64,000 bases of DNA from Sepiola atlantica (GCA_963556195.1 OY744531.1:45824700-45888699), one strand, 5' to 3'. Positions 1 to 13,004 are shown, numbered from the stretch's first letter. Notes: generated from the sequence alone by a model not told the origin. Numbers and translations are program-made.

Positions 1-292
1 TGTGAATGTCCAGTTTCTAGTCGCTTACGAAACATTTGCATTGGTTTGGCATCATTGCTACTAGATTTAACTTTTATATGTATACTTATTTACCTCCTGT
101 CCGGGAGATTAGACACAAGGTCAGGTGAGATTTTGAAAAGCAAGAGCACTCGAAGTGCACTCTGGTCTACAAAAATGCCTGAGCAGCCCTGTAGTCATTT
201 TTCGGTAGGGGCACCTAACGCGAGTAGCAATAAATAAACGCCTTCTCAAAAAGATAAAGTAAAACCTGGAGGGGTAGAAATCATAGTACTGC

Positions 293-345
293 ACATAACC
301 ATACCTCAGCCAAACAGAAACAAGGTTACTGTTGGACTGATTATC
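293..345. repeat. short dispersed repeat (pair with 41755-41808)
   Basis: An ACCATACCTCA start and an ACTGTTGGACTGATT-like end recur at 41755-41808. The copies are diverged and the family is not recognised. Confidence 0.4.
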
Positions 346-404
346 GAGGACGTATCTTCGACTTGTATGAACAACCCATACCCAAACTGTGCCCGGTAAG
401 TATG

Positions 405-626
405 TAAATGAACAACCGGTTATACCATATTTTGTGGTATTCGCCCAGTTTATGGGGAATACAAATTCACATGCGGTCCTATGTCAGCATGTATATCCCG
501 ATTAGGGGAGGTGACATACAGCGCCTAGTATTTCCAAATGGTCACCCATCTTGTACTCGCCATGCACAACATCGCTTAACTTCAGTGATCTAACGGAAAC
601 GGTTGTGTCAACGTGATTATGCCGTA
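405..626 (-). mobile_element. 5S rRNA-derived SINE, copy 1
   Basis: On the minus strand, about 512-626 resembles animal 5S rRNA from its 5' end (GGCATAATCACGTTGACACA), through the internal control region (GAAGTTAAGCGATGTTG), to the 3' part around CAGCGCC. The sequence is diverged, so it is not a working 5S gene. Downstream on the minus strand (about 430-511) is a tail sharing CCTAATCGGGAT and GTGAATTT segments with the copies near 14.3 and 36.8 kb. A 5S-like pol III head joined to a shared non-5S tail is the organisation of 5S-derived SINEs. That this is one SINE family is inferred from the shared tails. Confidence 0.7.
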
Positions 627-770
627 GGTAAGTATCTATACTAGGCTAAACAGAGTTGATACACAAATATACAGAGAGAAAAAGGAATGCAACCGTTTAT
701 CGTATTATTATAAATAATCTAAAACCGTTACATAGTTCATGAACAAATTCAACTATATTTACAATGGCGT

Positions 771-1171
771 TACTTAAAATAGTTTTTGGCCAAGATCAAA
801 GTGTAGTATCTGTTCCGATGGATACTACACCCTATAGACCGGTGCTGTCTTGGCCTTCGGGGCTTGATTTACGCCGGTCTATGGGTCTGTCCTGTGCAGC
901 TCTAGGAGGTCCACCCTCCCAGGCTTTGCCTCCCCTCTTTGGAGAGGAGTAAGTTTATTGCTTACTGCCTGAGGTACCCCTACCGGGGAATGCTGACGGG
1001 GCTGCCCAGGCAATTTTAATGGCCAGAGTGCTCACCTTCTCGGGCGCTGGCTTTTTAAGTCCCACTTTCCCGACCCGACCTTGGGTCACATCTTACCTTG
1101 TGGGGTAATATAAAACTGGCCTTGTGCCTAGCCTCCTGGAGAGGAGGAAAATAAATACTTAAAATAGTTTT
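771..1171 (+). mobile_element. U2 snRNA-headed retroposon with 16-bp target duplication
   Basis: The 16-mer TACTTAAAATAGTTTT occurs at 771-786 and again at 1156-1171, bracketing a GC-richer 369-bp insert (787-1155) in AT-rich DNA. The insert begins with TTGGCCAAGATCAAAG and GTGTAGTATCTGTTC, which matches the 5' region of U2 snRNA from roughly nucleotide 16 with two small differences. The rest of the insert is not U2-like. Its tail is A-rich (GAGGAGGAAAATAAA). A perfect target duplication and an A-rich tail are the hallmarks of LINE-assisted retroposition. Part of the body (966-1050) recurs at 50989-51140, so this is a repeat family rather than a single processed pseudogene. Confidence 0.75.
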
Positions 1172-1466
1172 ACTTGTACTAGGCTGCCAAGTTATTTTAA
1201 AAATATACTCTATACTCCTTGCTTAAATCATGTATACGCTACTTCTCCAATGTTTTTAATTCTATGTAGTTAGTCCTAAAAAATCTTACGTCACGAGTTT
1301 CAAATCATTCGTATTTCATACTGTTGTAAATTGTTGACGTCATATAAAAATGTGGAGTTACTTATTAGTAGAACACGTAGGTTGGTTGATGTATACTAAT
1401 ATCGTATTATTTATTATTATACAAAAGCTTAGTGGATCGAGGCTAATTTCCTAACGGCGTTTTCAT

Positions 1467-1600
1467 GATATAGAAATATACGCTAAAATATTCATTAGTT
1501 CTGGAATTAGGCTATGTTTGAAAAATCCATTTTAATTTTTATAATTAGCCGTAATTTGCAATTATTTTATCTATTGCAAAGGTTTTTGTCTATCATACCC
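1467..1600. repeat. dispersed repeat, pair with 45153-45290
   Basis: The segment containing GGAATTAGGCTATGTT, CATTTTAATTTTTATAATTA and GCCGTAATTTGC realigns at 45153-45290 with moderate divergence. The family is unknown and no coding frame is visible. The rest of 1172-2620 is AT-rich, with no gene or other repeat that I recognise. Confidence 0.55.
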
Positions 1601-2623
1601 AACCGTTTGCGTTATGAGCCAAACAAATTTGTGTTATGATCCAAGAATCAGAATATATATATTATTTTGCATTGTTGTTAGTTGGTCACACTCAGCGTAG
1701 TACAACGTGATATATTTGTTTACGGGGATGGTAGCAAAAAAAAAAAAACACTAAAGAAAAGCATGTTTATCTATGTTTTTTTTTGGTCATTAATATGCAA
1801 CAAAAATGCTTTTTTTAGGTAGTTGCTCACTGTCATATTTCCTTGCTACTAGAACTTTTGTACGACACATTTGTATACTAATCCGTCTTATTAATTTTTG
1901 AGCAAACCCAATATATTATGCTGTTTGCTTGAAGACATTCGATAAAGACTGCGATGTGTGAAAAGATTAGAATTCATGTCGAAAACACGACAAGACGTGA
2001 ACGCCTTCGTACAGAAATCGATAGTTAATGCAATCAATTTTCCTTACGATTACAATCAACAATATATCTTTTTTAACACAGAAAACAGAAAGAAAGTAGA
2101 TAGATAAAAAAAGGAAAATAATAAAGAAAGGATAAGCTCACTTATTGAGCACGATTTGTAACTCTCGCTTGATCAGCCCGATTCAAGAAGAACTCAGATC
2201 AAATTGTCGTAGCTCCGCCCCGATGTCAATCAAACACCGTGTTCTGAATCGAAAAGAAAAATAGAAACCCATCACTCCGTTTATTTCCCTCCCCCGTTTT
2301 TTTTAGGCCAAAGAAAGATTTTTTCACGCTTTGTTGGTAACGCAGACGCCTAATCTGCTGTCAGTCGGCTCCTACAGACACCGAATGCCAAGTGTACGAT
2401 GCCATCATCTTCTTCCTCTAATGAATTCGGAGTTGGACAAATCAAGTTTATTGACGGGGGCAAAGTTGCCGATCTCTGCAGTCAGATGAAAGAGAGAACT
2501 ATCCTCTTCACGAAGAGATAGAATATGATTGGAATGTCAGTATCACCTGAAACCACATAATTAAGAATCCCAATGAACATTTCTCCATGCACTTCTCTCT
2601 TTAATCCCATGAATCTATACTAA

Positions 2624-2960
2624 CTAGAATACCCGTGACCCGTTGAGTCACAACCGTTACCGCTATTTGTCTCACTTTGATTTCATCCGAAAATTGATAA
2701 ATTGTGACACATCTGTTAAGAAATCCCTCTTTGCATAACTAAAAATAATCGCTTTACTTTTATTTTATCCTTCTATATTATTTAGCTATCTAACTTACAT
2801 ACGTGTTTACGGTATGTACAAATAAACTATGTAAATTAGCTTAAAAGAGAGAGTTACTTTTTGCTCTGAATGCTTACAGAGATCTTAAACAATATTAGAG
2901 GGTTGTTGAAGCAACATAGAGAAAGGTGGACGGAGAGTGATAAAAATACATATATAGCTA
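2624..2960 (-). mobile_element. Helitron-like 3' terminus
   Basis: On the minus strand the sequence reads TGACTCAACGGGTCA (a short stem-loop, about 2636-2651), a GC spacer, then CTAG followed by T at 2624-2627. A short hairpin about 10 nt before a terminal CTRR, inserted next to T, is the known 3' end of Helitrons. The same layout is seen at 45861-45889, 36313-36340 and 57192-57225. The 5' end and any Rep/helicase coding sequence were not found, so the outer limit is only a guess. Confidence 0.45.
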
Positions 2961-3449
2961 AGCGAGAGATTGGTGACTTCTTCAGTTAATTATAAATTAC
3001 GGCTAATTAAAAGAATTAAGATAACTCAATCCTCAGATTAAGAAATAGTTTAGCATGTATTTTGTGTGATCAAAATATACAGCAAATATCCATAGGGAAA
3101 CACACTTTAAGTTAACTCAGCTTTAGTTTAATAATAGATGTTAGAAACGTCTGTTTGCGTGTGTGTATCTTTGTTTCTCTGCTGTCTAATTTTAGATCAG
3201 GATCCTGATAATAATACACATATGAAACCTTTGACAAGTGCGAGACAGCAGGCGTCAAGATATTTCAAACAATCAAACACATATTCATATGTTACAAAGT
3301 ATGCGAAAATGAAAATCACACAACTTGAACTTAGAAAAGTCTTACTTCTACGTAGCTAAGCTTCAATTAAAGTTTGTTATAATGATTCAAACAGTATTAT
3401 TTTTTTCTAAATCTATAATGTGTTGAGAAATCTCAATCTTGTACAAGTA

Positions 3450-3523
3450 TAGGCTCGTTAGTCAAGTGGTTAAAACGACATCTGCGAAAGATGGCCCCTT
3501 TTTCTGAGGCGAGGTACAAATCA
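3450..3523 (+). mobile_element. tRNA-like SINE fragment
   Basis: TAGTCAAGTGG at 3459-3469 fits the pol III A box, and GAGGTACAAATC downstream is a damaged B box. The overall tRNA-like length fits a head of a tRNA-derived SINE. It lies directly against the start of the 123-bp satellite. It is not a functional tRNA gene. Confidence 0.4.
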
Positions 3524-3556
3524 GTATTTCCCTACTTGTAAGTTTCTTTGTTTATT

Positions 3557-6500
3557 TTAGAAATCTTAGTGCAAATGTATTAGTTAGTGTAATTTGCATA
3601 GACTGGACAGCGAACATTAATAATAAAATGGAGATGCCATAAATTAATGATTATAGTATATAATTAACCCATTACTTTATTAGAAATCTTAGTGCAAATG
3701 TATTAGTTCGTGTAATTTGCATAGACTAGACAGCGAACATTAATAATAAAATGGAGATGCCATGAATTAATGATTATAGTATATAATTAACCCATTACTT
3801 TATTAGAAATCTTAGTGCAAATGTATTAGTTCGTGTAATTTGCATAGACTAGACAGCGAACATTAATAATAAAATGGAGATGCCATGAATTAATGATTAT
3901 AGTATATAATTAACCCATTACTTTATTAGAAATCTTAGTGCAAATGTATTAGTTCGTGTAATTTGCATAGACTGGACAGCGAACATTAATAATAAAATGG
4001 AGATGCCATAAATTAATGATTATAGTATATAATTAACCCATTACTTTATTAGAAATCTTAGTGCAAATGTATTAGTTCGTGTAATTTGCATAGACTGGAC
4101 AGCGAACATTAATAATAAAATGGAGATGCCATAAATTAATGATTATAGTATATAATTAACCCATTACTTTATTAGAAATCTTAGTGCAAATGTATTAGTT
4201 CGTGTAATTTGCATAGACTAGACAGCGAACATTAATAATAAAATGGAGATGCCATGAATTAATGATTATAGTATATAATTAACCCATTACTTTATTAGAA
4301 ATCTTAGTGCAAATGTATTAGTTCGTGTAATTTGCATAGACTGGACAGCGAACATTAATAATAAAATGGAGATGCCATAAATTAATGATTATAGTATATA
4401 ATTAACCCATTACTTTATTAGAAATCTTAGTGCAAATGTATTAGTTCGTGTAATTTGCATAGACTGGACAGCGAACATTAATAATAAAATGTAGATGCCA
4501 TAAATTAATGATTATAGTATATAATTAACCCATTACTTTATTAGAAATCTTAGTGCAAATGTATTAGTTCGTGTAATTTGCATAGACTAGACAGCGAACA
4601 TTAATAACAAAATGGAGATGCCATGAATTAATGATTATAGTATATAATTAACCCATTACTTTATTAGAAATCTTAGTGCAAATGTATTAGTTCGTGTAAT
4701 TTGCATAGACTAGACAGCGAACATTAATAATAAAATGGAGATGCCATGAATTAATGATTATAGTATATAATTAACCCATTACTTTATTAGAAATCTTAGT
4801 GCAAATGTATTAGTTCGTGTAATTTGCATAGACTGGACAGCGAACATTAATAATAAAATGGAGATGCCATAAATTAATGATTATAGTATATAATTAACCC
4901 ATTACTTTATTAGAAATCTTAGTGCAAATGTATTAGTTCGTGTAATTTGCATAGACTAGACAGCGAACATTAATAATAAAATGGATATGCCATGAATTAA
5001 TGATTATAGTATATAATTAACCCATTACTTTATTAGAAATCTTAGTGCAAATGTATTAGTTCGTGTAATTTGCATAGACTAGACAGCGAACATTAATAAT
5101 AAAATGGAGATGCCATGAATTAATGATTATAGTATATAATTAACCCATTACTTTATTAGAAATCTTAGTGCAAATGTATTAGTTCGTGTAATTTGCATAG
5201 ACTGGACAGCGAACATTAATAATAAAATGGAGATGCCATAAATTAATGATTATAGTATATAATTAACCCATTACTTTATTAGAAATCTTAGTGCAAATGT
5301 ATTAGTTCGTGTAATTTGCATAGACTGGACAGCGAACATTAATAATAAAATGGAGATGCCATAAATTAATGATTATAGTATATAATTAACCCATTACTTT
5401 ATTAGAAATCTTAGTGCAAATGTATTAGTTCGTGTAATTTGCATAGACTAGACAGCGAACATTAATAATAAAATGGAGATGCCATGAATTAATGATTATA
5501 GTATATAATTAACCCATTACTTTATTAGAAATCTTAGTGCAAATGTATTAGTTCGTGTAATTTGCATAGACTAGACAGCGAACATTAATAATAAAATGGA
5601 GATGCCATGAATTAATGATTATAGTATATAATTAACCCATTACTTTATTAGAAATCTTAGTGCAAATGTATTAGTTCGTGTAATTTGCATAGACTGGACA
5701 GCGAACATTAATAATAAAATGGAGATGCCATAAATTAATGATTATAGTATATAATTAACCCATTACTTTATAAGAAATCTTAGTGCAAATGTATTAGTTC
5801 GTGTAATTTGCATAGACTAGACAGCGAACATTAATAATAAAATGGAGATGCCATGAATTAATGATTATAGTATATAATTAACCCATTACTTTATTAGAAA
5901 TCTTAGTGCAAATGTATTAGTTCGTGTAATTTGCATAGACTAGACAGCGAACATTAATAATAAAATGGAGATGCCATAAATTAATGATTATAGTATATAA
6001 TTAACCCATTACTTTATTAGAAATCTTAGTGCAAATGTATTAGTTCGTGTAATTTGCATAGACTAGACAGCGAACATTAATAATAAAATGGAGATGCCAT
6101 GAATTAATGATTATAGTATATAATTAACCCATTACTTTATTAGAAATCTTAGTGCAAATGTATTAGTTCGTGTAATTTGCATAGACTGGACAGCGAACAT
6201 TAATAATAAAATGGAGATGCCATAAATTAATGATTATAGTATATAATTAACCCATTACTTTATTAGAAATCTTAGTGCAAATGTATTAGTTCGTGTAATT
6301 TGCATAGACTAGACAGCGAACATTAATAATAAAATGGAGATGCCATGAATTAATGATTATAGTATATAATTAACCCATTACTTTATTAGAAATCTTAGTG
6401 CAAATGTATTAGTTCGTGTAATTTGCATAGACTGGACAGCGAACATTAATAATAAAATGGAGATGCCATAAATTAATGATTATAGTATATAATTAACCCA

Positions 6501-7335
6501 TTACTTTATTAGAAATCTTAGTGCAAATGTATTAGTTCGTGTAATTTGCATAGACTAGACAGCGAACATTAATAATAAAATGGAGATGCCATGAATTAAT
6601 GATTATAGTATATAATTAACCCATTACTTTATTAGAAATCTTAGTGCAAATGTATTAGTTCGTGTAATTTGCATAGACTGGACAGCGAACATTAATAATA
6701 AAATGGAGATGCCATAAATTAATGATTATAGTATATAATTAACCCATTACTTTATTAGAAATCTTAGTGCAAATGTATTAGTTCGTGTAATTTGCATAGA
6801 CTAGACAGCGAACATTAATAATAAAATGGAGATGCCATGAATTAATGATTATAGTATATAATTAACCCATTACTTTATTAGAAATCTTAGTGCAAATGTA
6901 TTAGTTCGTGTAATTTGCATAGACTGGACAGCGAACATTAATAATAAAATGGAGATGCCATAAATTAATGATTATAGTATATAATTAACCCATTACTTTA
7001 TTAGAAATCTTAGTGCAAATGTATTAGTTCGTGTAATTTGCATAGACTAGACAGCGAACATTAATAATAAAATGGAGATGCCATGAATTAATGATTATAG
7101 TATATAATTAACCCATTACTTTATTAGAAATCTTAGTGCAAATGTATTAGTTCGTGTAATTTGCATAGACTAGACAGCGAACATTAATAATAAAATGGAG
7201 ATGCCATGAATTAATGATTATAGTATATAATTAACCCATTACTTTATTAGAAATCTTAGTGCAAATGTATTAGTTCGTGTAATTTGCATAGACTAGACAG
7301 CGAACATTAATAATAAAATGGAGATGCCATAAATT
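3557..7335. repeat. 123-bp satellite array, 31 units
   Basis: The segment AAATCTTAGTGCAAATG recurs every 123 bp from 3561 to 7251, giving 30 full units and a final one of about 84 bp. Two diagnostic positions define variants: A units carry ACTGGACAG with CCATAAATT, and B units carry ACTAGACAG with CCATGAATT. In order the units read A B B A A B A A B B A B B A A B B A B x B A B A B A B A B B x. The two x units (20 and 31) combine ACTAGAC with CCATAAATT. Only about five other substitutions are seen, as in units 1, 8, 9, 12 and 19. Each unit contains ATTTGCAT and the inverted near-match GTGCAAAT. No frame in the unit is coding. Confidence 0.97.
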
Positions 7336-8516
7336 TTTCAATTTTAAAAAACTTACAATCTTTCTTCGAAAAATACTTTCTCTGATTTAATATTGATTCT
7401 TTAAATAAGTTTATTCTTTCCGGATTATTTTTAATGTTTGAGTTGATTGTCATGACAACCTGGTCTACATCGAATTAAAAGAGTAGTACCAGTTATGCTG
7501 CATGGAAATATCTTTTGGTTTATAAACACAAGAAAACAAATCCTTATTCTTAGACAGTTTTATTCTTTATATGAACGTTTCATTTGATAAGAGTTGCTCT
7601 TATTTAAAAAAAATGATGTTTCTTGATTTTTGTAAACTTAAAGTAAATCAAACATGAAAAGTAAATCAAACATGAAAGATTACGAATTCAGTAACGTAAC
7701 AAAAAATCAATAATTCTAAAATAATTAATTAATAGAACATTTATTGAAATAAATTAAAATGTGCGTTTTGTTTTGCAAAACGAACAGTTTATTTACAATA
7801 TAGTGATAGTTTGTAATAAATTAAAACAGGTATGTTTTTCTGGAGAGTAGAGGGAATATTTTTCTAAACTAATAGTTTTATCACAATATATTATTATTTG
7901 AATATCTCACTTATTCGTTGGATATTTGCACACATTTCGGATGGAACTTAATTAGTTTTAAATTCAATTTTTTAACCCGAAATACAATTCTAATTTATTT
8001 TTAAGACTTGAAAATCGAACTTTAATGCAATGCGGCCATGTTGTAATTTTCGTATTTTCTTTCGAGCTTGACATTTATAAAAAACGAAATATGTTTGAAA
8101 AAAGGAACAAGTTAACAATGATTTCCAAGAGAATGGATACTCCTTAGGAGGGTAGCCGTGTTCTTAACAATGAAATAAAGTAATAATAGCAGGAACAAGT
8201 TTACAATGATTTCCATGTAAATAAATACTCCTATGGGCGGTGGTCTGCTCGCTCTGATTACTAACAAATAGACGCATGTTCGTAAGCCCCTTCTGGACTT
8301 CCGGTCCTCATCGATAGCGGTTCTTACTACCCACTATCAATGACGTCACCAGAAAAACTAGACTTGACAGGATTGCGTTATTACAATGGTCGTAATATTA
8401 CCCACACACACATGGGTATGAATAAGAAAAGTGGTAGTATACATAATACACTGCTGGAAAATATTCTAATGTATAGTATAAGTTACCGTATGTTATTTAT
8501 GATTTACATCTGATTA

Positions 8517-8518
<2 letters not shown>
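7336..8518. other. AT-rich gene-free stretch with short tandem duplication
   Basis: No gene is seen. Two diverged copies of a segment of about 50 bp (GGAACAAGTTAACAATGATT and a near copy) lie at about 8104-8155 and 8196-8245. Confidence 0.5.
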
Positions 8519-8559
<41 letters not shown>

Positions 8560-8560
8560 T
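8519..8560. repeat. (TA)n microsatellite
   Basis: About 40 bp of uninterrupted TA. Confidence 0.95.
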
Positions 8561-9065
8561 CAGAGGTTCACATTCACTATATAATATACATGAAAAGTAC
8601 AAGAAACTATTCTTACAATATTTCAATGCAAGCAAACATACATATATTTGACTATTGAGATAAGACAACTACAATGAAGAGTCTTTATTTTATGGATAAG
8701 CCCATGATTAGATGGTCTTGAAATCATTCAATTCTGCTCAGATTTTAAAAAACATCTATTTAATTTTGTGAAATTTACCAACGGTCTACATCTAATTAAA
8801 TCAGAAATAGCTGGGTGTATTTGCCCCTTTCGAAGTAAGAAGAAAAATACGACCTCTGTATAACATCTTTCATGGGAAGGTGATCATTTCTACCACGTTG
8901 GAAGTGGGTAGATTTAATAATCTAGAAGTAATTATCGAACAAACAATTTTCTTTGTTCCTTGCTAAAAAATATTATTTTTTTTCACATTTCACAAATAAA
9001 AAATAATCTTGTGGAAAGCACAAATCATGTAAAATTATAGATATTATTTTAATTTTAATATTTCG

Positions 9066-9933
9066 TGTGGTCCTCCGCTCTTTCTGAAAATATGTGTTTA
9101 TTAATAAAAAAAATTGAGACCTTTGCAACTTTGAGAACGCGTATCCACCGCGGGAATCTCTCAAAAAATGGTGGAGAGAATCGTTACAATTTTAAATGTC
9201 AACGTACACGCGTAAATATCGTTTTAATTGTTTGGTTGAAATATTTGACGATTTGAGAGTCGAGTGTATTTTGTCTAGTAATAAGTTCGTTTTTCTAAAG
9301 TCTCAGTCTATAAGGTAATTATTATTCATTAGTTGTTTTTCCCGGCTAAGAATGATGTTTCCCCTATTTGATAGATACAAAAATCACATTATTGAACAGA
9401 TAAAAGCATGCAAACTCATAGATGTTATTGTAATTTTAATATTTCTAAAAATGTCCAGTAAAAATCATACGGTACTCGCTAATAGCACAACCATTTAACA
9501 CAAAATTTCACACAATGAATATTATTAAATATATTTTAATGACACTAAAATACCCGTCTCCATATGCACGAAAATAAAACGAAACAAAATGGATTTCAAA
9601 ACTAAACACACATAAAACAGGTCTGAACTCAGTGTATCTAATATGTTTAGGATTTTGTAGACTGAAAAAGAATTTAGGTTTGAAATGAAAATTTGTTAAC
9701 TGAACAAATTATTTATTATTAACGATAATTACAACGAGATGGACGCGTGTGGAGTGACATAAAAAAGTAACGGTTCTCTACGTCATTCAGTAGAACAATT
9801 TTGCGCGGATCGTCTGATACGCTGATACAACGAATGTGTGTTTCACAGAGTAAAAATTTTCGGTTATTCATGACACTTTCATCTGCATTCCATTTTTATC
9901 AAGAAACACATGTTTAATAAAGAGCGGAGGATC
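9066..9933. repeat. possible inverted-repeat element
   Basis: TCCTCCGCTCTTT followed by a TGTGTTTATTAATAAA-like stretch at 9068-9105 reappears inverted at 9890-9930. The arms are about 40 bp and imperfect. No transposase frame lies between them. This could be an old TIR element or coincidence within AT-rich DNA. Confidence 0.3.
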
Positions 9934-10087
9934 GTTCGAAAAATTAAAATGATAAATATAATAACTCTTTTATTTAACTGCTTTTATGTAGCCGACGAGG
10001 CTATACATTTATTTGTTAAATAGGAAGAAATTCATCATTTTTACCTGAGAAATACAATTTAAATTACAACAAAAGCTCACCATCATC

Positions 10088-10089
<2 letters not shown>

Positions 10090-10150
<61 letters not shown>
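10090..10150. repeat. (TA)n microsatellite
   Basis: About 60 bp of TA. Confidence 0.95.
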
Positions 10151-10155
<5 letters not shown>

Positions 10156-10159
10156 ATGC

Positions 10160-10720
10160 GCTTATATATTTATATATTTGTATGCACATGATTCACTACT
10201 AACCTAATTAAACGACCATGATGAAACACTGACAAAAGGGTAAAATGTGTGCTATATTTAGTCTTATTTAGTTTTATTAAAAAAGGGCGCAGAAGTCATT
10301 CGTGAAAATTCAATAACATTTCAACAATAAGTAATTTATTAAACATCAATAAATAAAAATATCTCAAATTTAAATTCCTCTGGAGTATTTTATAGGGTTT
10401 CAGTTGGACATAATATGGGCACAACCTCCCATTCGAAATTCAAATATATGATATTCACCTTGAATTTAATCCGTAGTTATTAGACTCACATCGAGCCAGA
10501 TTCCCTGAATATCAGCACCCTTTTTAAGACCCCATGAGCCTTAAAGTTTAGACATTTTCTAGAATGAAAACCATGTAATAGACCTTGATCAACATTAGAA
10601 TTAGGATACTAGACACAAGGTTTTGCATTATAATATCTTGATTGTAATATTTGTAAGGGCACTCAAAAGTAGTGAAAAACTCTTCTGTTTGAGTAATTAA
10701 TTTTTCCATTTTGAGGCGTG
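10160..10720. repeat. long diverged repeat, pair with 20996-21572
   Basis: Colinear blocks are shared with 20996-21572: TATATTTATATATTTGTATG, GTGAAAATTCA, CTCTGGAG, GATTCCCTGAAT and, at the far end, TTCTGTTT-AG-AATTA. By eye roughly two thirds of positions match over about 560 bp. No long frame survives in either copy. It is an old interspersed element of unknown class. Confidence 0.65.
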
Positions 10721-10740
10721 CATTTTTCTATTCTCCCTCT

Positions 10741-10743
10741 CCC

Positions 10744-10786
<43 letters not shown>

Positions 10787-11590
10787 CATACATATATATA
10801 TCTATCTATATATATATATATATACATATAGATATATATATACATATATATATATACATATCTATATATATATATATATCTATATATATACATATCTATA
10901 TATATATATATCTCTATATATATATATACATATATATCTCTATATATATATATACATACATATATATATCTATATATATATACATATCTATATATATATC
11001 TATATATATACATATATATATCTATATATACATATCTATATATATACATATCTATATATATATACATATATATATCTATATATACATATCTATATATATA
11101 CATATATATATCTATATACATATATATATATCTATATATATATACATATATATATCTATAAATACATATCTATATATATATACATATATATATCTATATA
11201 CATATATATATATCTATATATATATATACATATATATATCTATATATACATATCTATATATATATACATACATATATATATATATATATATACATATATA
11301 TATCTATATATATATATATACATATATATATATACATATATCTATCTATCTATATATATACATATATATATACATATATATTTATATATATATATACATA
11401 TATATATATACATATATAAATACATATATATTTATATATATATATACATATATATATATTTATATATATACATATATATTTATATATTTATATATATATA
11501 TATATACATATATATATAGAGATATATTTATATATTTATATATATACATATATGTATATATATATATATATGTAACTATATATATATGCA
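10741..11590. repeat. compound TA/CT microsatellite block
   Basis: A (CT)n run at 10741-10767 is followed by about 820 bp of (TA)n interrupted by CATA and TCTA variants, making irregular higher-order patterns. Long open frames through it encode only Tyr-Ile repeats and are artefacts. Confidence 0.97.
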
Positions 11591-11738
11591 GGGAGGGCCT
11601 TTGGACGAGTGGTTATAGCACTTGTCGTTGGGCTGGACGACCCGGGTTCGATCCCACTCACGGCATGCGAATTTTCGTCCACCCAGCAAAATGGCAGCGG
11701 AAGAGGGATGGGATTCTTAACCTTTACCTTTACCTTTT
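11591..11738 (+). mobile_element. tRNA-derived SINE
   Basis: A consensus A box (TGGACGAGTGG, 11602-11612) and B box (GGTTCGATCCC, 11645-11655) are spaced as in a tRNA gene. They are followed by an unrelated body and a 3' tail of CCTTTA repeats (11721-11738). This is the head-body-simple-tail organisation of a tRNA-derived SINE. The copy sits inside a TA microsatellite and both promoter boxes are intact, so it could be a fairly young insertion. Confidence 0.85.
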
Positions 11739-11825
11739 ATATATATATGTATATATATGTGTATATATACATATATGTGTATATATATATATTTAAGTTA
11801 ATAACATATATATATATATAATCCA

Positions 11826-12073
11826 GGTAAAACATCCAGTGTAGTAATCCAAATAATTTCAACCGGGTTTATAAAAAGTGCTGAATATCAAATAAAGCTT
11901 TTATATGTTATAATATTATAATTTTTATTTAGACAGACATGTACAAAATCTGCGACACTGACATGTCAATGTTATTGATCAACAGCTATCATAAACTGAG
12001 ATCTCATCAGGCAGTTAGAATCCAATCTTAACCTTAGATCATATTTCCATGTCTGTGTAAATAAAAATGATCA

Positions 12074-12075
<2 letters not shown>
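11826..12075. repeat. dispersed repeat, partial match to 32770-32830
   Basis: TTTATAAAAAGTGCTGAATA recurs at about 32784-32803 with further weak similarity beyond it. Family unknown. Confidence 0.4.
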
Positions 12076-12077
<2 letters not shown>

Positions 12078-12137
<60 letters not shown>

Positions 12138-12178
12138 ATCATTTTTATATAAATATATATATGATCATTTTTATATGA

Positions 12179-12211
<33 letters not shown>
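12078..12211. repeat. (TA)n microsatellites
   Basis: Two TA tracts are separated by duplicated ATGATCATTTTTATA segments. Confidence 0.95.
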
Positions 12212-12213
<2 letters not shown>

Positions 12214-12596
12214 ATTTAAACAAGATCGCTCTTTAGTTTTTATCTAAACTAAAAATAATATTTACAAAATTAAGACAAGATCAGTAACATGTATTCGATT
12301 TATTTGACCTGTTACCAAACAGCAATGCATGTTGAGCGATCGTCGGTGTCCAGGAATGTTCCAGCACAATGAATTTCTATTGGTTGGCAAGCTCAGAGCG
12401 GCGCCACTAGCGACTCAAAATAGCAAAGTTGAGCTGTGAAGCAGACCGGATATGTTGCAGCTGTTAGACACGAGAGTCATGGGTATATTTGTATTCTTTT
12501 TTGATGCTATGGTGTGACTACCAGGCACTGATCAACGAAGCAGAACATCACTTTCAAAGTTATCCTAACGGAAAATATACATTGTAATATAGATAG

Positions 12597-12599
<3 letters not shown>

Positions 12600-12687
<88 letters not shown>

Positions 12688-12770
12688 ATGTGTCTCGATA
12701 ACTGATTTTTATATTATTCTATAAAGATACAGATAACTATATATCAATCAATATTTATATGTATAAATTC

Positions 12771-12845
<75 letters not shown>
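12600..12845. repeat. two long (TA)n microsatellites
   Basis: TA tracts lie at about 12600-12683 and 12773-12845. Confidence 0.95.
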
Positions 12846-12847
<2 letters not shown>

Positions 12848-13004
12848 CACGTGTGGGGGCATAGATATAATTTATTTTTATATATTTCTACAGATGCATC
12901 TATGTATTTTTCTCTCTTTTCTTTATCTTCCTATATTTCTCTGTGTATAATTAATCATTTTTTTATAAATATTATTTCATATTCACATACATATATGTTT
13001 CAGT

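Noticed and set aside
3557..7335. Regular repeats considered as a CRISPR array
   Set aside because: There are no unique spacers; the full 123-bp unit is repeated head to tail, and the context is eukaryotic.
11591..11663. tRNA gene
   Set aside because: A and B boxes are good, but the acceptor stem is not formed and a SINE body with a simple tail follows.
10663..11796. Long open frames on both strands (up to about 360 codons)
   Set aside because: They run through (TA)n/(CATA)n and encode only Tyr-Ile-type repeats.
12003..12040. CTGATGA on the minus strand
   Set aside because: No GAAA segment at a suitable distance.
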